The notes: generated by a model not told the origin, from the letters alone. 64,000 bases of DNA from an uncultured Muribaculum sp. (GCA_910578785.1 CAJTSJ010000004.1:54635-118634); one strand, 5' to 3'. Positions 52,173-61,513 are shown, counted from the stretch's first letter. Numbers and translations are program-made.

Positions 52173-54194
52173 TTAATCATTGAAAGCACCGTCCACAACT
52201 TCATCGGAAGCAATTGACGGCAATGTCACTTTAAGACCCGGAGTCCGTTCCATCTGGCGTCGAATCGCGTTCATAGCTCCGGCGTTGCGGGCCCATGAAC
52301 GGCGGGCAATACCGTTGTTCACGTCCCACAGCAGCATCTCGTCGATATGGCGTTGCGAATCGTCGGAACCGTCGATAACCATCCCGAATCCGCCGTTTAT
52401 CACTTCGCCCCAGCCTACTCCGCCTCCGTTGTGGAGCGACACCCATGTAGCGCCACGGAACGAATCACCAATGACATTCTGTACAGCCATGTCGGCAGTA
52501 AAGCGTGAGCCATCGTAGATATTGGAAGTCTCTCGGAACGGAGAGTCGGTGCCCGACACGTCGTGATGGTCACGCCCGAGCACCACAGGCGCTGAAATCT
52601 CGCCCGAAGCTATGGCCTTGTTGAATGCCGAAGCTATGCGTGTGCGGCCTTCGCTGTCGGCATACAGTATTCTCGCCTGCGAGCCGACCACGAGATTGTT
52701 TTTAGCGGCCTCCTTAATCCAGTGCAGATTGTCGGCAAGCTGTCCTCTTATCTCGTCGGGAGCATCCTTCATCATGTCGGCAAGCACCTCAGCCGCAATA
52801 CGGTCGGTCACCGCGAGGTCCTCCGGACGGCCGGACGAGCACACCCAGCGGAACGGACCGAAACCATAGTCGAAGAACATCGGGCCCATTATGTCCTGAA
52901 CGTATGACGGATAACGGAATCCTTCGCCGGTCTCATCGGCCACATCAGCTCCGGCACGCGATGATTCGAGCAGGAATGCGTTGCCGTAGTCGAAGAAATA
53001 CATCCCTTTTGAGGCCAGCCTGTTTATGGCCTTTACCTGACGGCGCAACGACTCGCGCACATGCTCCTTAAAGCGTTCAGGCTCATCGGCCATCATACGC
53101 CCGGCCTCATCATAAGTCAGTCCTACCGGATAATAACCGCCTGCCCAAGGATTGTGGAGCGAAGTCTGGTCGCTTCCGAGATCGACGTGCATGTCTTCGT
53201 CGGCAAGGCGTTCCCATAGGTCGACCACATTACCCATATAAGCCAGAGACACCGTCTCCTTCGATGCTACCGCGGCGCGCACACGCACCATCAGCTCGTC
53301 GAGCGAATCGTGAACTTCGTCGACCCAGCCCTGCTCATAACGTTTCTGTACGGCCTTGGGATTTATCTCGGCGGTTATGCTGACTACTCCGGCTATATTG
53401 GCGGCCTTGGGCTGCGCACCCGACATGCCGCCGAGTCCGGCCGTGACGAAAAGCATTCCCTTTATGTCGGAATCCGACCCGGTCTTCTTACGTGCGGCGT
53501 TAAGTACGGTTATTGTAGTTCCGTGCACGATGCCCTGCGGTCCGATATACATGTATGAACCGGCCGTCATCTGACCGTACTGAGATACACCCATGGCGTT
53601 AAAACGTTCCCAGTCGTCAGGCTTTGAATAGTTTGGAATCACCATACCGTTGGTGACCACCACCCTCGGAGCGTCGGGATGTGACGGAAAGAGTCCGAGC
53701 GGATGGCCGGAGTACATGACAAGCGTCTGGCTGTCGGTCATCTCCGACAGATACTGCATGGTCAGCAAGTATTGCGCCCAGTTCTGAAACACGGCTCCGT
53801 TGCCTCCGTAAGTGATAAGTTCATGCGGATGCTGGGCCACGCGCTTGTCCAGATTGTTCTGTATCATCATCATTATCGCAGCCGCCTGACGCGACTTTGC
53901 CGGATAGTCGTCGATACAGCGGGCCTTCATCTCGTAGTCAGGACGAAATCGGTACATATAGATTCGGCCGTAGTCGTGCAGTTCGCGGGCAAATTCCTTC
54001 GCCAGCTCCTTGTGATGTTTTTCGGGGAAATAGCGGAGGGCATTTTTGACGGCAAGACGCTTCTCACTGTCGCTGAGCACATCTTTGCGTCTTGGCGCAT
54101 GATTGATGTCGGTGTCGTAAGGCTTCGGCTCCGGCAGTTCGTCGGGAATACCGGCCTTTATATGCCTCTGAAAGTCTTCAAGTGTCATCTGCAT
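52173..54194 (-). CDS. hutU: Urocanate hydratase (long form)
   Basis: Second step of histidine degradation: hydrates urocanate to imidazolone propionate with NAD+ as an electrophile. The 673 residues are about 115 longer than typical proteobacterial HutU, which is normal in Bacteroidota. The NAD-binding loop VTAGLGGMSGAQPKAA is near residue 250 and the glycine-rich SLHNGGGVGWGEVING near residue 586. It starts 2 nt after ftcD and is the second gene of the operon. Confidence 0.97.
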   Translation of the reverse strand: MQMTLEDFQRHIKAGIPDELPEPKPYDTDINHAPRRKDVLSDSEKRLAVKNALRYFPEKHHKELAKEFARELHDYGRIYMYRFRPDYEMKARCIDDYPAKSRQAAAIMMMIQNNLDKRVAQHPHELITYGGNGAVFQNWAQYLLTMQYLSEMTDSQTLVMYSGHPLGLFPSHPDAPRVVVTNGMVIPNYSKPDDWERFNAMGVSQYGQMTAGSYMYIGPQGIVHGTTITVLNAARKKTGSDSDIKGMLFVTAGLGGMSGAQPKAANIAGVVSITAEINPKAVQKRYEQGWVDEVHDSLDELMVRVRAAVASKETVSLAYMGNVVDLWERLADEDMHVDLGSDQTSLHNPWAGGYYPVGLTYDEAGRMMADEPERFKEHVRESLRRQVKAINRLASKGMYFFDYGNAFLLESSRAGADVADETGEGFRYPSYVQDIMGPMFFDYGFGPFRWVCSSGRPEDLAVTDRIAAEVLADMMKDAPDEIRGQLADNLHWIKEAAKNNLVVGSQARILYADSEGRTRIASAFNKAIASGEISAPVVLGRDHHDVSGTDSPFRETSNIYDGSRFTADMAVQNVIGDSFRGATWVSLHNGGGVGWGEVINGGFGMVIDGSDDSQRHIDEMLLWDVNNGIARRSWARNAGAMNAIRRQMERTPGLKVTLPSIASDEVVDGAFND

Positions 54195-54196
54195 GT

Positions 54197-55897
54197 CTAT
54201 TTAATTTTACTGTTGACAATGTCGAGCACGCTCGTCTCCGCCTCGCAGGCCTTGAGCGCAAGCTCCGAGCCCTCGGCGATAAGCCGTTCAGCAGTCTCCC
54301 GGTCCTTTAGTCCGGCAGCGTTGATTTTGACGTTCAGATACGCGCCGAGCACAGCACTTCGGGCCGCCAACGCTCCCACTCCGGCATCGCTGACCGAATT
54401 CGGGTTGCCGGTCGCGGCCATTGCCTTTACAATGTCCATGACCTTATAGGCCACACGCATCGTGCGCAAAGGCACTTCTGTAGCGTAAAGTGTAGCGCTC
54501 TGCAGAGCTTCGGAACGGGCAGCTTTCTCTTCTGGGGTCGACTTCGGCATGGCAAACACATCCATGATGCGGTTGAAAGCGACGGTGTCCTCGTCGACCA
54601 GATGAAGCAGCTCCACCATCAGCTCATGCCCCTTGACAGCCCAGTCGCTGAATTCTTTCCAGCGGGCGTCCCAACCGGCCTTGTGTGCCGACAGGTTTGC
54701 CACCATCGCGCCCAACGCGGCTCCCAATGCTCCCATATACGCTGAGATTGAACCGCCTCCGGGGGCAGGCGACTCACTTGCCGTCTCCTCGGCAAAAGCC
54801 TTGCACGTCATGTCAACCAATCCGGCTTTGTGCATGCCTTTTTCCAATATCGACTCTACTATCTTCTCCTCTGGCTTAAACGGCTTAAGGTCGTCGAGTC
54901 CCATCGACTTGACAGCCATGCGCACAATCTCGTCCTCGGCTATGCCCGACGAGCGTTGTTGCTTGTCAAGGAAATATTTTCCGGCATCAAGTATGGCCTT
55001 TTTCGGGACGAGCCCGACAATCTCGGTACCCGTCACACGCAAACCGCGTGCGGAAGCGGCACGGCACACCTCGTCAAACGCCACATGCAGCGGAGTGACG
55101 TTTATGTCAGTTATGTTCATCGACACCTGAGCGATGCCGTATTCGTCTATATACCATCCTATTGCCTTTGTGGCCTTCAGGGTTCCGGGAATCATGACCA
55201 CCTCGCCGTTCTCATCCTTCACGGGCTTGTCAGTCACCAGCGGACCCACCCGCTTCGGACGCCCCTTTTCGCGCACATCAAATGCTATGGCGTTGGCACG
55301 CCGGGTAGAGGTGGTGTTCAAGTTGAAATTTACGGCTATCAGGAAGTCGCGTGCACCGACGGCAGTCGCTCCGGTACGTGCCATCGCATCGTCGAAAGCC
55401 CGCGCCCCGAAATCCGGAGCCTCGGCCGGATCTGACATTCGGCCCGGCAAACCCTCATATTCGCCATTGCGGCACACTGCAAGATTCTTACGTTCAGGGG
55501 TGAACGCCGACGCTTCATAACAATAGGCAGGAATCTGCAACTCGTCGGAAATGCGGCGTGCCAGACCACGCGCCATTGACGCGCACTCCTCAAGCGTCAC
55601 TCCGGATATAGGTACAAGCGGGAGGACATCCGTCGCTCCCATGCGCGGGTGAGCGCCATGATGACGGCTCATGTCTATCAGCTCCGACGCTTTTTTTACA
55701 CCGAGGTATGCGGCCTCCAGCACCGCTTCGGGATCACCGGCAAATGTCACTACGGTTCTGTTAGTAGCCTCTCCCGGATCAACATCCAGCAGACTGACTC
55801 CCTTCACTGATGTAATCGCGTCGGTTATCTGGCGGATGACATTCATATCGCGTCCCTCACTGAAATTGGGGACACACTCTATAATGCGTTTTATCAT
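54197..55897 (-). CDS. ftcD: Bifunctional glutamate formimidoyltransferase / formimino-THF cyclodeaminase
   Basis: Ends histidine degradation by moving the formimino group of formiminoglutamate to tetrahydrofolate and then cyclising it to methenyl-THF with ammonia release. The 566 residues are a fusion. The transferase domain is about 1-300 (IECVPNFSEGRD, with catalytic-region SRHHGAHPRMGATD near residue 78), a linker follows, and the cyclodeaminase domain is about 355-566 (ESPAPGGGSISAYMGALGAA). The eukaryote-like fusion couples both steps in one protein, where many bacteria use two. It is first in the operon, 23 nt after the inferred start site. Confidence 0.96.
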   Translation of the reverse strand: MIKRIIECVPNFSEGRDMNVIRQITDAITSVKGVSLLDVDPGEATNRTVVTFAGDPEAVLEAAYLGVKKASELIDMSRHHGAHPRMGATDVLPLVPISGVTLEECASMARGLARRISDELQIPAYCYEASAFTPERKNLAVCRNGEYEGLPGRMSDPAEAPDFGARAFDDAMARTGATAVGARDFLIAVNFNLNTTSTRRANAIAFDVREKGRPKRVGPLVTDKPVKDENGEVVMIPGTLKATKAIGWYIDEYGIAQVSMNITDINVTPLHVAFDEVCRAASARGLRVTGTEIVGLVPKKAILDAGKYFLDKQQRSSGIAEDEIVRMAVKSMGLDDLKPFKPEEKIVESILEKGMHKAGLVDMTCKAFAEETASESPAPGGGSISAYMGALGAALGAMVANLSAHKAGWDARWKEFSDWAVKGHELMVELLHLVDEDTVAFNRIMDVFAMPKSTPEEKAARSEALQSATLYATEVPLRTMRVAYKVMDIVKAMAATGNPNSVSDAGVGALAARSAVLGAYLNVKINAAGLKDRETAERLIAEGSELALKACEAETSVLDIVNSKIK

Positions 55898-55926
55898 GGG
55901 TAAATATTATAATATTATGTATAAGG

Positions 55927-55958
55927 CAAATATACATATAATCGGTGAATAATCCAAA
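55927..55958 (-). promoter_or_regulatory. Promoter of the hut operon
   Basis: TTTG (55955-55958), a 20-nt spacer and TATATTTG (55927-55934) on the minus strand match the consensus in full. The transcript would begin near 55920. No HutC gene is visible in the window. Confidence 0.8.
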
Positions 55959-56033
55959 CATGAGCCTACCAATGGTAAACATTGCCGAAATAAAGCACTA
56001 TATAATCTAAAAGATATCGAAAATACCAACCAC

Positions 56034-56079
56034 AACGGACAAGAAATCACGATTTGACCTCACCGGCAATATGTCCGTT
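56034..56079. repeat. 8-bp inverted repeat upstream of the rplM promoter
   Basis: AACGGACA (56034-56041) and TGTCCGTT (56072-56079) are inverted copies 30 bases apart, ending 18 bases before the rplM -33 element. It may be a protein-binding pair or chance. Confidence 0.4.
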
Positions 56080-56097
56080 AATTAATCTTAAAAATAT

Positions 56098-56128
56098 TTT
56101 GCCATGAAAGGAAAAAGTCGTACCTTTG
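56098..56128 (+). promoter_or_regulatory. Promoter of the rplM-rpsI-rpsB-tsf operon
   Basis: TTTG (56098-56101), a 19-nt spacer and TACCTTTG (56121-56128) match the consensus fully. The transcript starts near 56135. Confidence 0.85.
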
Positions 56129-56134
56129 CACACC

Positions 56135-56237
56135 GATTATGTCCAAATTAATAACCTGATTCAAAGGTTCCTATGTTTTTGGCCGAACAGAAAGAATACC
56201 GAGAATCAATTATTCATCTATTAATCAAACATTTAAC
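56135..56237 (+). promoter_or_regulatory. rplM leader, possible ribosomal-protein autoregulatory RNA
   Basis: The leader of about 100 nt contains the hairpin AACCT-AGGTT (56152-56168) followed by a T-rich stretch and GGCCGAACAG. Ribosomal-protein operons, including L13 operons in Bacteroidia, are often controlled by such leaders. I have not matched it to a known family. Confidence 0.4.
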
Positions 56238-56717
56238 GTGGATACTTTAAGCTACAAGACATTAACACCCAACGAGCAGCAGTGCAACCGCGAATGGGTA
56301 GTGATTGACGCTACCGACCAGGTTCTCGGCCGTCTTTGCTCAGTTGTTGCCCTCATCCTCAGAGGCAAGAACAAGCCCACTTACTCACCCTTCGTAGAGT
56401 GTGGCGACAACGTAATCATCATCAATGCCGACAAAGTTCGTCTTACCGGCAACAAGTGGACCGACCGCGAATACCTCCGCTATACAGGTTATCCCGGCGG
56501 ACAGCGCGTGTCTACCCCCGAGCTTCTTATGCAGAAGTCTTACAACAAGCACCTCAAACCCGGCTACAACCCCTTGTTTACAAAGGTTGTAAAAGGCATG
56601 CTCCCCAAGAACCGCCTCGGACGTCGCATCATCGAAAACATGCACGTATACAACGGACCTCAGCATCCGCATGAAGCTCAGAACCCCAAAGTAATTGACA
56701 TCAACACCATCAAATAA
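56238..56717 (+). CDS. rplM: 50S ribosomal protein L13 (uL13), GTG start
   Basis: Large-subunit protein that binds 23S rRNA early in assembly. The 159 residues fit, with the family signature VLGRLCSVVALILRGKNKP near residue 30, NADKVRLTGNKW and KGMLPKNRLGRR. The start is GTG at 56238 (encoding the M of MDTLSYKTL), supported by the conserved N-terminus and by the absence of a better ATG downstream. It is the first gene of the operon; rpsI follows after 5 nt. Confidence 0.97.
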   Translation: MDTLSYKTLTPNEQQCNREWVVIDATDQVLGRLCSVVALILRGKNKPTYSPFVECGDNVIIINADKVRLTGNKWTDREYLRYTGYPGGQRVSTPELLMQKSYNKHLKPGYNPLFTKVVKGMLPKNRLGRRIIENMHVYNGPQHPHEAQNPKVIDINTIK

Positions 56718-56722
56718 GAAGT

Positions 56723-57109
56723 ATGGAAAAGGTAAATGCAGTAGGCCGTCGTAAGGCCGCTATCGCTCGTGTGATAGTAGGTGAAGGCAATGGTACCATC
56801 ACCATCAACAAGCGTCCCCTCGAAGTATATTTCCCGTCATCTATACTTCAATATATCGTAAAACAGCCCCTCAACACCCTCGGTGCTGACGGCAAATACG
56901 ACATCAAGGTCAACCTTGACGGCGGCGGTTACAAAGGACAGGCAGAAGCTCTTCGTCTGGCTATCGCCCGCGCTCTCGTCAAGATCAACCCCGAAGACAA
57001 GCATGCACTCCGCGTCGAAGGCTTCATGACCCGCGACCCGCGTGCCGTTGAACGTAAGAAGCCCGGTCAGCCCAAGGCCCGCAAGCGCTTCCAGTTCTCC
57101 AAGCGTTAA
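56723..57109 (+). CDS. rpsI: 30S ribosomal protein S9 (uS9)
   Basis: Small-subunit protein whose C-terminal tail reaches the P-site tRNA. The 128 residues hold the AVGRRKAAIARVIV N-terminus, GGGYKGQAEALRLAIARAL near residue 67, and the basic tail ending RFQFSKR, with the invariant final lysine-arginine. It is 5 nt after rplM, the usual pairing of these genes. Confidence 0.97.
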   Translation: MEKVNAVGRRKAAIARVIVGEGNGTITINKRPLEVYFPSSILQYIVKQPLNTLGADGKYDIKVNLDGGGYKGQAEALRLAIARALVKINPEDKHALRVEGFMTRDPRAVERKKPGQPKARKRFQFSKR

Positions 57110-57217
57110 TATTCAATTTCTCTCACCTCAGTGTTTAGTATCTAAACCGTGGAGATGGACACGTTCCCTACCCCTCGGTTGCAAATTTAAAAAGAACGTA
57201 AACAATAAAACATCAAA
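57110..57217 (+). promoter_or_regulatory. rpsB leader within the operon
   Basis: The 108-nt gap contains two hairpins in a row: GTTTAG-TAT-CTAAAC (57132-57146) and CGTG-CACG (about 57150-57165), followed by the pyrimidine-rich CCCTACCCCTCGG. There is no TAnnTTTG. This is a candidate binding site for S2 or a processing site. Confidence 0.4.
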
Positions 57218-58045
57218 ATGGCAACACCAACATTTGAACAGCTCCTTGAAGCAGGCTGCCACTTCGGCCACCTCAAAAGAAAATGGAATCCTGCTATGGC
57301 TCCCTACATCTTCATGGAGCGCAACGGTATCCACATCCTCGACCTCTACAAGACCGCAGCTAAGGTAGAAGAAGCCGCTGCAGCCTTGAAGAGCATCGCA
57401 AAATCAGGCAAGAAGGTACTCTTCGTAGCCACTAAAAAACAGGCCAAACAAGTAATTGAAGACAAAGCTAAGTCTATCAATATGCCCTACGTCATCGAAC
57501 GCTGGCCGGGCGGTATGCTCACCAACTTCCCCACTATCCGCAAGGCAGTGAAGAAGATGGCCACCATCGACAAGATGACCAAGGACGGAACTTTCGACAA
57601 TCTTTCAAAGCGCGAAAAGCTCCAGATCTCACGTCAGCGTGAAAAGCTCGAAAAGACACTCGGCTCTATCGCCGACCTCAACCGTCTGCCTTCAGCCCTT
57701 TTCGTAGTTGACGTACTCAAAGAGCACATCGCAGTAGCTGAAGCAAACCGTCTCGGCATACCTGTGTTCGCAATGGTCGACACCAACTCCGATCCCTCTA
57801 ACGTAGACTTCGTAATCCCCGCAAACGACGATGCATCAAAGTCTATCGAGATTATCCTCGACACCGTAGTTTCAGCTATGGCCGAAGGTCTCGAAGAACG
57901 CAAAGCCGAAAAGGCCGACGCTCCCGTCGCTGAAGGCGAAGAAGCAGCCAACAACCGCGGAGGCCGTCGTCGCGTGAACCGTCGCCAGAACGAAGAAAAC
58001 GCCGAAGCAAAGGCAGAAGTTGCAGAAACAGAAGCTGAAGCTTAA
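57218..58045 (+). CDS. rpsB: 30S ribosomal protein S2 (uS2)
   Basis: Small-subunit protein that bridges head and body. The 275 residues include the N-terminal LLEAGCHFGHLKRKWNP, VLFVATKKQAKQVIE near residue 70, RWPGGMLTNF, and PVFAMVDTNSDPSNVDFVIPANDDA near residue 185. A charged tail of about 45 residues (about 230-275), rich in Glu and Ala with an RGGRRRVNRR insert, extends beyond the conserved core, as often in Bacteroidota. tsf follows after 42 nt. Confidence 0.97.
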   Translation: MATPTFEQLLEAGCHFGHLKRKWNPAMAPYIFMERNGIHILDLYKTAAKVEEAAAALKSIAKSGKKVLFVATKKQAKQVIEDKAKSINMPYVIERWPGGMLTNFPTIRKAVKKMATIDKMTKDGTFDNLSKREKLQISRQREKLEKTLGSIADLNRLPSALFVVDVLKEHIAVAEANRLGIPVFAMVDTNSDPSNVDFVIPANDDASKSIEIILDTVVSAMAEGLEERKAEKADAPVAEGEEAANNRGGRRRVNRRQNEENAEAKAEVAETEAEA

Positions 58046-58087
58046 TACACCACATCATTTATTAATCAGAAAAAACATATTAAAGAT

Positions 58088-59080
58088 ATGGCAGTAACAA
58101 TGGCAGAAATCAGCAAGCTCCGCGCACTCACAAGCGCCGGCTTGATGGACTGCAAAAAGGCCCTCGCCGAATCTAACGGCGATATGGACGCGGCTGTAGA
58201 AATACTCCGCAAGAAAGGTCAGGCCGTAGCCGCCAAGCGCGAAGACCGCCAGGCATCTGAAGGTTGCGTAATGGCTAAGAGCACAGGCAAATTCGCCGCT
58301 ATCGTGGCTCTTAACTGCGAAACAGACTTCGTTGCACAGAACGCAGGCTTCGTTGCAGTGACCAACAAGATTCTTGACGCCGCTGTAGCCGCTGAAGCCA
58401 AGACTATCGACGAGCTTAAGGCTCTCGTAATCGACGGTCAGACCATAGAAGCCCTCGTAGTAGAGGAAAGCGGAAAGACCGGAGAAAAGACCGAAATCGG
58501 CGCATACGAAGTTATCGCCGCCCCCACTACCGCCGCTTACAACCACTTCAACAAGAAGCTCGCCACTATCGTAGGCTTCAACCTTGAAGGCGTTGACGAA
58601 AAGGTAGGCCGCGAGGTAGCTATGCAGGTAGCTTCAATGAACCCTGTAGCTGTCGACCGCGACGCTGTTCCCCAGTCTGTAAAAGACTCAGAGTACACAG
58701 TAGCTATCGAAAAGACCAAGGAAGAGCAGGTTAAGAAGGCTGTTGAGGCAGCTCTCAAGAAGGCCGGCATCAACCCCAACCTCGTTGACAGCGAAGCTCA
58801 CATTGAATCAAACATGGCCAAGGGATGGCTTACCCAGGAAGAAGCAGACAAAGCCCGCGCAATCGCAAAGGAAACAGCAGAAGCCAAGGCAGCCAACCTC
58901 CCCGAGCAGATGATCAACAACATCGCACAGGGCCGTATGAACAAGTTCTTCAAGGAATCCTGCCTCATGGAGCAGGAATTCGTTCAGGACGAAAAGATTA
59001 CTGTAGCACAGTATCTTGAGAAAGTCCAGAAGGGTCTTGTTGCCGTTGACTTCAAGCGTGTTAACCTCAACCAGGATTAA
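58088..59080 (+). CDS. tsf: Elongation factor Ts
   Basis: Nucleotide-exchange factor for EF-Tu. The 330 residues, longer than E. coli EF-Ts (283), carry the N-terminal UBA-like domain with TSAGLMDCKKALAES near residue 15, then KIGAYEV-like IGAYEVIAAP and the core VGREVAMQVASMNPVAV near residue 177. The extra length is a helical insert (about 205-270) rich in lysine and glutamate. It is the last gene of the operon and a terminator follows 39 bases after the stop. Confidence 0.96.
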   Translation: MAVTMAEISKLRALTSAGLMDCKKALAESNGDMDAAVEILRKKGQAVAAKREDRQASEGCVMAKSTGKFAAIVALNCETDFVAQNAGFVAVTNKILDAAVAAEAKTIDELKALVIDGQTIEALVVEESGKTGEKTEIGAYEVIAAPTTAAYNHFNKKLATIVGFNLEGVDEKVGREVAMQVASMNPVAVDRDAVPQSVKDSEYTVAIEKTKEEQVKKAVEAALKKAGINPNLVDSEAHIESNMAKGWLTQEEADKARAIAKETAEAKAANLPEQMINNIAQGRMNKFFKESCLMEQEFVQDEKITVAQYLEKVQKGLVAVDFKRVNLNQD

Positions 59081-59119
59081 CATTCCGCTGTAGAATAGTC
59101 ATAACAATTATTTATATCG

Positions 59120-59154
59120 AAGGGGCTATTGTGATAAAATTACAACAGCCCCTT
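59120..59154 (+). terminator. Intrinsic terminator of the rplM-tsf operon
   Basis: AAGGGGCT (59120-59127) and AGCCCCTT (59147-59154) form the outer stem; TTGT and ACAA extend it inward past one mismatch. TCTTCC follows. Confidence 0.85.
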
Positions 59155-59185
59155 TCTTCCATCATTTAACCGACCCCAAAGACCA

Positions 59186-59482
59186 ATGACCGCACAGCAA
59201 ACGACTCCCGCCCTATTCAGATGGAAAAGCTACACAACGATGCTGTTCCTCGCTTCGTTGCTGATCCACGCCTCTGCAAGCATAAAATCAACCATGATTC
59301 CGTTATGGCTCGGCATGGGAGCGATGTCGATAACGGGCATACTTGCAAGCGCATTGCTCATAGTCGGGATAACCAACTTCTCCAGAATACCTGTCAAAAA
59401 GTCAAGAAAAATACTCTGCATATTCATCCTGACTATCATCCTTTCTACCAATGCCATATATGTGGCATCGTGCATAAGATAA
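59186..59482 (+). CDS. Small membrane protein of unknown function
   Basis: A 98-residue protein with three hydrophobic helices: about 16-32 (TTMLFLASLLIHASAS), 38-62 (IPLWLGMGAMSITGILASALLIVGI) and 74-96 (ILCIFILTIILSTNAIYVASC). The ends are hydrophilic, with a basic KKSRK between helices 2 and 3, so the middle loop is probably cytoplasmic. It lies 23 nt before the thioredoxin-like gene and may be its operon partner. No family is recognised. The helix-loop pattern is too regular for chance, though the promoter is not visible. Confidence 0.6.
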   Translation: MTAQQTTPALFRWKSYTTMLFLASLLIHASASIKSTMIPLWLGMGAMSITGILASALLIVGITNFSRIPVKKSRKILCIFILTIILSTNAIYVASCIR

Positions 59483-59505
59483 AATCCCCCTCAACACAAG
59501 CCAAA

Positions 59506-61440
59506 ATGGACCTCAGAAAACCCATCAGGACAATCACATTGTCGATACTTGCACTGACCGCATCAGCCTCGGCAATGGCCCGTAACGAAGTGATTGAAAA
59601 GCCACAGTTTGAAACCCGCACAAGCAGTGTCATTACCCCCGAACGCATTGAACTTTCTGACACCGCCACAAGGATTGACTTCCATGCCATATTTCGCCCG
59701 CATTGGTGGATAATGGCCGACTCGACATTCAGTATAACCGATTGCGAAAGCGGTGCCGCATTTACCGCCACCAAAGCCGAAGGAATCAAATTCGGAGAAC
59801 AATTCTGGATGCCCGAATCAGGCGAGCACCGATTCTCCATATTCTTCCCGCCGCTCCCCGACTCAACCAAAAAGATAAATATCAAAAACGACGATGCCCT
59901 GACGTATGGCGTAAGCCTCGATAAACCATCCCATCCAACCCCGACAGAGTCCGTCCAGGCAAAAGAAACCGCGTATACTCCTGCCTCCGGAGGATTTTTC
60001 ACCCCCGGCATAACTCGTCTGCACGGCAAAATACTCAACTACGACCGCCGGACAGGGCCGAACGTACTGTTAATTTTTATACGTAATTTAGTTACCGGCG
60101 AAGACCTTCCTACCACAATAACCATAAACGACGACGGAACTTTCAACCGGGAGATATATCTGCCTTCGCCGCATACGACCAACATGAAAATTACTGACGG
60201 GTGCTTCCTGTCTACATATCTCGAAAAAGACAATGACCTTGAAATTATAGTCGACTGGGAAGACATACTTCACATCGACCGCATGGGCGGATTGCCCAAT
60301 ATACAGTTCGGAGGATCACTCGCCAAAATAAACCGCGAGCTTTACAATGCACCGGAATGCACATACCTCGACATATACACCATGTCCGGCAAAGCGTCAC
60401 CGGAAGAAGCGAAGGAACAAATAGACCAAAATATCGCTAAATGGGAAAAAGCCATCGATAAATATAAGTCAGAAGCAAGTATAAGCGACAAGTCAGCCCG
60501 GATTCTTGACTACGGGATAATAACCCACAGGGGCTACAACCTTCTCGACTACGACATGTACCGCCGGTTTATACCCCAGTCCGACACCATCAACGAAGAG
60601 AGTCTAAGGCCTCTGCCCGTAGAATACTACCGAGACTTCATGACCGAAATCATGGCACAGGACACGGCATTGCTCGCCACGCCAGAAGCGCGGATACTGC
60701 TGAACCGAATAGCATATTGCAGCCTGATTGACCGTTACTTAAAACCGATGGAAGAATCCGGTTCTGCCACCGACCGCTTATTGAAAGAGCTAAGCTCCGT
60801 GACAGACTCGGTCATGCGCCTGACAGAATCCGGTTCCACCCCACTGATATGGCAGCTGGCGATGTGCGACCGCGCGTCAAGGCCACTGGAAGAAAAAGCC
60901 AAATCAGGCGATGAACTCCAAACCGGAGAAATGCTGACCGCGCTCAAAGAAGGTGCGGTAGCCGATCCGACGTTACGGACGATACTTGACAACTACTGCG
61001 ACTCTCTGCTCTCCATAAAACCATACGAGCTGCCCGACACGGAGGCCGGACGCATAATGCGCAAGATAATCGAGCCTCACAAGGGCAAGCTTCTGATTAT
61101 AGACTTCTGGGGCACAGGATGCGGTCCATGCCGTAAAAACATTGAAGGTTCCAGGGACTTCCGCGACAAATATCGCGGCCACCCCGATTTCGAGCTAATT
61201 TTCATCACCGGCGAAGACGAATCGCCACGCGCCTCCTACGACAAATATGTAGCCCAGAATCTGCAAGGCGAGACGTGCCACTATCTTTCGGCATCAGACA
61301 TAGCCCGTCTGCGCGAACTGTTCGGCATATCGGGCATCCCCCGCTACATACTCATCGACCGCGACGGCAAAGTAGCTAACAACAACTACAACTTCTATTC
61401 TCCTCAGGACGCTCTTCTAAAAGAAGGAATCAAACTGTAG
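59506..61440 (+). CDS. Secreted TlpA-like protein with C-terminal thioredoxin fold
   Basis: Envelope protein of 644 residues. The signal peptide is about 1-24 (LSILALTASASAMA). Most of the chain (about 25-480) is an uncharacterised region, including a domain near 165-250 typical of Bacteroidota TlpA-like proteins (LTGKILNYDRRTG-like HGKILNYDRRTGPNV) and helical segments after 270. The C-terminal thioredoxin-like domain (about 520-644) has the active site C539-G-P-C542 in FWGTGCGPCRKN and the cis-proline loop GISGIPRYILID. It is likely a periplasmic thiol-disulfide reductase. The start at 59506 is chosen because the signal peptide begins there; the frame upstream is antisense-like and non-conserved. 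Confidence 0.85.
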   Translation: MDLRKPIRTITLSILALTASASAMARNEVIEKPQFETRTSSVITPERIELSDTATRIDFHAIFRPHWWIMADSTFSITDCESGAAFTATKAEGIKFGEQFWMPESGEHRFSIFFPPLPDSTKKINIKNDDALTYGVSLDKPSHPTPTESVQAKETAYTPASGGFFTPGITRLHGKILNYDRRTGPNVLLIFIRNLVTGEDLPTTITINDDGTFNREIYLPSPHTTNMKITDGCFLSTYLEKDNDLEIIVDWEDILHIDRMGGLPNIQFGGSLAKINRELYNAPECTYLDIYTMSGKASPEEAKEQIDQNIAKWEKAIDKYKSEASISDKSARILDYGIITHRGYNLLDYDMYRRFIPQSDTINEESLRPLPVEYYRDFMTEIMAQDTALLATPEARILLNRIAYCSLIDRYLKPMEESGSATDRLLKELSSVTDSVMRLTESGSTPLIWQLAMCDRASRPLEEKAKSGDELQTGEMLTALKEGAVADPTLRTILDNYCDSLLSIKPYELPDTEAGRIMRKIIEPHKGKLLIIDFWGTGCGPCRKNIEGSRDFRDKYRGHPDFELIFITGEDESPRASYDKYVAQNLQGETCHYLSASDIARLRELFGISGIPRYILIDRDGKVANNNYNFYSPQDALLKEGIKL

Positions 61441-61513
61441 ACCGTCACTCAGGCACATCCACAAAGGCGCCACCGCTGACACAGGACATTTCACAGAATA
61501 TACAATTAGCGAA

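Noticed and set aside
50911..52176. A 421-codon frame antisense to hutH
   Set aside because: hutH is certain on the other strand; similar long shadows occur opposite prfA, malQ and the Smr gene and reflect codon bias.
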